DNA from: Verrucomicrobiales bacterium
GTDB taxonomy: Bacteria > Verrucomicrobiota > Verrucomicrobiia > Limisphaerales > Palsa-1400
NCBI GenBank assembly: GCA_003138485.1
Contig: PLGF01000093.1
Coordinates: 1 to 36,400 of the forward strand
Reading direction: 5' to 3'
Length of the DNA stretch: 36,400 bases
Each line of letters begins with the position of its first letter. Positions within the stretch are counted from its first letter, which is position 1. Positions 33,479 to 36,400 of this stretch are shown piece by piece. Both the position numbers and the translations under genes were made by a program. Under the pieces are notes generated by a model. It was not told the origin of the DNA, made no database searches, and worked only from the letters and a program-made list of their open reading frames with translations.

Positions 33479-33733
33479 ATGGCAAGCCTGACTTTAAAAG
33501 ACATCCCGATGGAACTGCACGCGCAGTTGAAAAACGAAGCCGCCGCCAATTTCCGCAGCCTCACCCAGGAAGCCATGAGCCGCCTGGAACGGACCTTCCA
33601 GATCGACGCCGCGCTGACGACCAAGCGAGATCAGAAGTGGATTGATGAGGCCATTGCCAGCGGGCCGGAGACGCCCTTGACCAAAAAGGATATGGAGGCC
33701 ATTCGCGACCGGGTGTTAAGAGGCGGGAGGTGA
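33479..33733 (+). CDS. Ribbon-helix-helix antitoxin (84 aa)
   Basis: The N-terminal segment, MASLTLKDIPMELHAQLKNE then AAANFRSLTQEAMSRLERTF, has the beta-strand/helix/helix spacing of FitA/Arc-type ribbon-helix-helix proteins. Such proteins bind DNA as dimers and repress their own operon. The rest (about 45-84) is charged and helical, as expected for the part that wraps around a toxin. The ATG at 33479 is preferred because AGGG lies 9 nt upstream. Its TGA overlaps the toxin's GTG by 4 nt (GTGA), the classical coupling of type II toxin-antitoxin genes. An operator is expected in the 85 bp upstream, but none is recognised by eye. Confidence 0.85.
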   Translation: MASLTLKDIPMELHAQLKNEAAANFRSLTQEAMSRLERTFQIDAALTTKRDQKWIDEAIASGPETPLTKKDMEAIRDRVLRGGR

Positions 33734-34041
33734 GCGCCGCCAAACGCCCGCGCTTCCTGCTGGACCTGGCTGAGGAGTTGACCTGGCTCAACGACAAGGC
33801 CGGGGCGGAGGTGGCGCAACGCTGGTATGACGCCCTGTTGGCCACGCTTCAGTTCATCCAGAAGAACCCTTGTGTTGGACGCGAGCGAAAGGATTTGTCC
33901 CCGGCTGGCATCCGTTCCTGGCGCGTGCGTGGATTCCCGCGCTGGTTGATCTTTTACGCGGTCACTCCCAATAAGCATATTGTCTTTTACCGGGTTCGTT
34001 CCGCCACCATGAATCTGGTCGTGATGAAAATGGACTCCTGA
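33730..34041 (+). CDS. ParE/RelE-superfamily toxin (103 aa)
   Basis: The sequence matches ParE-type toxins: FLLDLAEELTWLNDKAGAEV with the helical hairpin, then AQRWYDALLATLQFIQKNPC. The diagnostic core IRSWRVRGFPRWLIFYAVTP, with the downstream strand NKHIVFYRVRSATMNLVVMK, follows. ParE members inhibit gyrase, RelE members cleave mRNA on the ribosome. The R-x-W/F-x-x-x-x-x-P-W-L-I-F-Y pattern favours ParE, but the substrate is inferred. Starts with GTG overlapping the antitoxin stop; GGGAGG at 33725-33730 serves as ribosome-binding site. The partner antitoxin is immediately upstream. The pair is complete and not visibly damaged. Confidence 0.86.
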   Translation: MSAAKRPRFLLDLAEELTWLNDKAGAEVAQRWYDALLATLQFIQKNPCVGRERKDLSPAGIRSWRVRGFPRWLIFYAVTPNKHIVFYRVRSATMNLVVMKMDS

Positions 34042-34133
34042 TTTTTTCCATCAATGAATGTTCGCTTTGGCGGGCGGGCGGCCATCATGAGCAGGCCGAT
34101 TCTCTCGAAAAAAGTCAAGTTCATAGGGGAGGA

Positions 34134-34568
34134 TTAGTTTGGCAGCGGCACTCCGAACGAGGAGGCAAAACCCCCTCCGCGGATGTAGTGAAAACTCTGC
34201 GGCGGTCGGAATCCTTGCTTTTCCTCGCGGAGGCAGGCCAGCCGCACGGGCTTCGGAAGCGTCCATGCCTCTTCGATGATCAGGGCGTGCGCCTGATTCT
34301 TCCCACTAAAGTATGTGTCAAATTCCGCGCGGGTTACACCGGTTTTTTTGCCAAACTTTTTCCATATGGACGCGGGACTGCTGGTGACGGTTTGGCTGAC
34401 TTTAAATGCGCCTTGTAATTCCTTGGTGGGGGACGTCACGTAAACCAACACGAGATCCCCAGCTTTTAAGGTCGGGCGCACGCGCCTGAGTTCAACCGTT
34501 TTTGTGCCGGCAAAGATCATCTGAGCGAAACGGGGTCGTATTGAGAGCAGAAGAGAGTGTTTACTCAT
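34134..34568 (-). CDS. ASCH-domain (PUA-like) protein (144 aa)
   Basis: An ASCH-fold protein, of the PUA-like RNA-binding superfamily. Visible features are LLLSIRPRFAQMIFAGTKTV (the family's S-I-x-P-x-x-A-x-x-I-x-x-G-x-K-x-x-E-x-R start), ELRRVRPTLKAGDLVLVYVT and SPTKELQGAFKVSQTV. A helical KFGKKTGVTRAEFDTYFSGK insertion and ALIIEEAWTLPKPV follow. Some ASCH proteins are RNases or RNA-modifying enzymes, and the domain recurs next to toxin-antitoxin genes. Its ATG overlaps the stop of the PIN/GNAT-like gene by 4 nt (ATGA), so it is translated with that gene. Catalytic activity cannot be judged by eye. Confidence 0.82.
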   Translation of the reverse strand: MSKHSLLLSIRPRFAQMIFAGTKTVELRRVRPTLKAGDLVLVYVTSPTKELQGAFKVSQTVTSSPASIWKKFGKKTGVTRAEFDTYFSGKNQAHALIIEEAWTLPKPVRLACLREEKQGFRPPQSFHYIRGGGFASSFGVPLPN

Positions 34569-35917
34569 TTGTGATTCATGTTCATTCCACGTTGATAAAG
34601 TGTTGCGAATTGGGCATCCGTAATTCGGCGCGGGTTCACTGGCTGGGCAATTCCGAGTTCGCCAAGCTCACTCATGGGGACTTCGCGAATAAAACGCTCC
34701 GTCCTGTTGAACCGGAACGCAATCAGATTGTTTTCCAGCTTCCCGTGCGCGGCCGCCAACACATGTTTCCATCCAAAAACGCCCAAGTGACGAAATTTGG
34801 GGAAAAGCTGTTTCGGTGTGCCAGAAACCACCTCCTCCAGATGGGAGCATGCTTTAAGCGTCATTGAACCGTCTTGTTTAGGACCCTTGCTCACGTACCA
34901 GAGAACCCTGCCCGGCGCTTGGAGGAATGTATTTTTTGCGGAACAATAGTACACGCCTTCAATTCCGAGATAAAGCTCCTCTTTCAAGTCCATCAATGTC
35001 TGGCCGCCAACAGGGATGTCAAAGAAATGCGCTGCCCACTCAGGGCGGATGCTGACCACGAAGCAGGGCGTGCCGGGACTGACGATTTTGGCCGGACTAA
35101 ATGCTCGCTCAAGCTCTGATCTCGCGATGTCGACACCGGCGGCCTCATCGAACGACCCCGCCGTCGAGAGTTTGTCTTTCAAAGGCGCTGGAAGCTTGCT
35201 ACTGCTGATTTTCGCTGCGAGTTCCTGGCGCGTCAGAATTCCCTCGACGGACAATTTCCACCATTTGTCGCCATCAGCGAAAAACCCAATGTCCGCGAGG
35301 GCGCTCTTGGATGGGCCGCTCATTTCCGGGTCCGAAACGGACGTGATACGATCCCCGGTCTGGCCACAACTGCGGTTCAGCGCGTGAAAGATGTGGCGCA
35401 AGAGCGTCGGTGCCAGCGGATGGTCAGAATGACGAATCAAGTGAATTTCAACTTGTTCTGGATCGCCGTTGGACCGGACGAGGTAAACGACGACGGCGTT
35501 TTCGTTGTCCAAAATGAGCCGGCTGTCCCATTTATCAGGGTGCGCAAGATAGTGGCGAACGGTTCGCTCGAAGTCGCCGACTCGATCCTTACTGGGGTGC
35601 TTAAACTCAGCCACGATTCTCTTGACGTCATCCTTCGTGACCAACCGTTCACGCCAGCGGGAGCCTTCCAGACTAGACGGGCGATATTCCGCCTCGCGTC
35701 TGAGCGTGTCCAAGTGATTGATTAAATCTGTGGGGTGAAGAATTCTAAGCCCGTATTTTTCAAAAATCGTTTCGCTCCAAGAAAGCACCCGAGCATCCCT
35801 GGTGACAAAAAAGGGCACTTCTGCCGCAATAGCGTGCGCGACATGACGCAAGTCAGAAAGATCGTGATCGAGAACTGCATCCTTGAACATCGGCTTCAGT
35901 TCTGCTTCCAACCGCAC
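34565..35917 (-). CDS. PIN-remnant/GNAT/PUA-like protein, 5'-truncated?
   Basis: The 450-residue product reads as three parts. Residues about 15-70 look like the second half of a PIN nuclease domain: DHDLSDLRHVAHAIAAEVPF, FFVTRDARVL and LRILHPTDLINHL. The middle (about 110-225) resembles a GNAT acetyltransferase fold (SRLILDNENAVVVYLVRSNG, LIRHSDHPLAPTLLRHIFHA). The C-terminal third (about 285-440) resembles a second PUA/ASCH-like barrel (VVSIRPEWAAHFFDIPVGGQ, RVLWYVSKG). The first acidic PIN motif is missing: the frame stays open upstream to a stop at 36035-36037 with protein-like codons but no ATG/GTG/TTG, suggesting the original 5' end was lost. GTG at 35917 is the only standard start. It overlaps the ASCH gene by 4 nt. 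Whether it is expressed is uncertain. Confidence 0.68.
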   Translation of the reverse strand: MRLEAELKPMFKDAVLDHDLSDLRHVAHAIAAEVPFFVTRDARVLSWSETIFEKYGLRILHPTDLINHLDTLRREAEYRPSSLEGSRWRERLVTKDDVKRIVAEFKHPSKDRVGDFERTVRHYLAHPDKWDSRLILDNENAVVVYLVRSNGDPEQVEIHLIRHSDHPLAPTLLRHIFHALNRSCGQTGDRITSVSDPEMSGPSKSALADIGFFADGDKWWKLSVEGILTRQELAAKISSSKLPAPLKDKLSTAGSFDEAAGVDIARSELERAFSPAKIVSPGTPCFVVSIRPEWAAHFFDIPVGGQTLMDLKEELYLGIEGVYYCSAKNTFLQAPGRVLWYVSKGPKQDGSMTLKACSHLEEVVSGTPKQLFPKFRHLGVFGWKHVLAAAHGKLENNLIAFRFNRTERFIREVPMSELGELGIAQPVNPRRITDAQFATLYQRGMNMNHK

Positions 35918-36400
35918 GATTTTCTCGCCATCGCTTTTCAGCAGACGGAAACCATCTGCCGCGCCCCTCGCCCTCGTCTTCTTGGCCTCATCCGCCCCCC
36001 GGTGAATCTCGTTGTGGGATCGTTGGGGACGTGGTTACACATTCAACATTTGTTTGTCTCGACAGCATTCTTCAGCACTGGAGCGCCGCAAATGGAGCAG
36101 GCATCTTCGCGGCGCGCCCGTTCAAACGCCGGACTGCTGCGCTCACGGAGTCCGTTCCCCCGGCATAAGGGTCTGTTCATGGGAGGGATTTTGGCTCTCC
36201 TGCCCTCTCCCAGTCAACGCCAAATGCCGAATGTTTTTTCCCCGCGGATCACGCTGAGCACGCAGAAGTTGGACCAGCCATTTCTTAATCTGCGTTATTC
36301 CGAGTGTTCCGCGGGCAAAAAATCTCTTGCGGCCTCCATCTTCCATGTTACATTTCATAAGCAGGCTTGTTCTTTGAAAGGCTGTTGGCGCGGCCCGTTC
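35918..36400. other. Repeat-rich region upstream of the PIN/GNAT-like gene
   Basis: The first 117 bp (to 36034) are probably the lost or damaged 5' part of the PIN/GNAT-like gene: the frame continues to read protein-like sequence (such as GADEAKKTRARGAADGFRLL). Beyond that, about 36060-36240, I see no gene. Sequence such as ATGGAGCAGGCATCTTCGCGGCG resembles dispersed intergenic repeats of this lineage, though this is only from memory. The next 75 bp form an imperfect inverted repeat (36241-36315). The open frame on the minus strand at 36143-36358 has no protein-like character. Confidence 0.5.
36241..36315. repeat. Imperfect inverted repeat, about 25-bp arms
   Basis: The arm 36241-36265 (starting CCCGCGGATCAC, ending ACGCAG) is the reverse complement of 36290-36315 at roughly 18-19 of 25 positions, around a 24-nt loop. 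The outer CCCGCGGA/TCCGCGGG and inner ACGCAG/CTGCGT segments are perfect. No coding frame is evident. The texts 'CGCGGATCACGCTGAGC' and 'ATCTGCGTTATTCCG' are like intergenic repeat units seen in related genomes as far as I recall. Confidence 0.6.

Noticed and set aside
1-36400. tRNA, rRNA, CRISPR array
   Set aside because: No T-loop/CCA pattern, conserved rRNA text or regularly spaced repeats were seen on reading both strands; a tRNAscan-type search would be decisive.

Overview
The window looks like a chromosomal stretch of a Verrucomicrobiota bacterium, most likely from the Pedosphaera/Limisphaerales side of the phylum. This is inferred from gene content only: a DUF1549/DUF1553 - DUF1501 - PPC-domain exported-protein operon, a giant exported Ig/WD40 protein ending in the FYRV-type C-terminus common in that group, a small AT-hook/alanine-arginine basic protein, DUF2721 and paired SPFH genes, REP-like repeats and generally high GC (about 60% by eye). 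I found no rRNA, tRNA, CRISPR array, prophage or complete insertion sequence.

Layout. 1-340: repeats (a 10-bp tandem repeat and a REP-like doublet). 339-4889 (-): a Tat-exported DUF362 protein followed by a 1088-residue Ig/WD40 protein. 5263-7059 (-): an FAD monooxygenase and a DUF2721 membrane protein. 7060-7758: no gene. 7759-7956 (+): a 65-residue protein that is little more than sigma-70 region 4. 8052-10346 (-): two overlapping SPFH/band-7 genes and a DoxX-like protein. 10377-12041 (-): the ribosomal operon rpsP - khpA - trmD - rplS, without rimM, behind a good -35/-10 pair. 12205-15462 (-): a SNF2-type helicase. 15595-16677 (+): galactose mutarotase.

17044-18984 (+): a regulatory cassette of a secreted protein, an ECF-like sigma factor and a membrane protein in the anti-sigma position. 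19005-20171 (-): the AT-hook protein and a histidine-phosphatase-family protein, separated by an elaborate REP/BIME-like element. At 20300-20395 is a 31-codon remnant of a REP-associated tyrosine transposase (RAYT), the family that mobilises such repeats. 20437-21672 (+): Bcr/CflA-type MFS transporter. 21759-23790 (-): two-component system. 24039-24405 (+): RRM RNA-binding protein with a clear intrinsic terminator. 24486-26738 (+): YfhO-like membrane protein. 26753-27868 (-): a two-domain RidA/chorismatase-like protein.

28056-33393 (+): the three-gene DUF1549/1553 - DUF1501 - PPC operon. 33479-34041 (+): a ribbon-helix-helix antitoxin / ParE-like toxin pair. 34134-35917 (-): a translationally coupled pair facing it, made of a PIN-remnant/GNAT/PUA-like protein and an ASCH-domain protein. 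The upstream gene appears to have lost the first half of its PIN domain at a repeat-rich junction (about 36.0-36.3 kb). This 33.4-36.4 kb segment is the most accessory-looking part of the window and the best place to look for an uncharacterised toxin-antitoxin or defence-type module. The rest is mostly recognisable housekeeping or lineage-typical genes.
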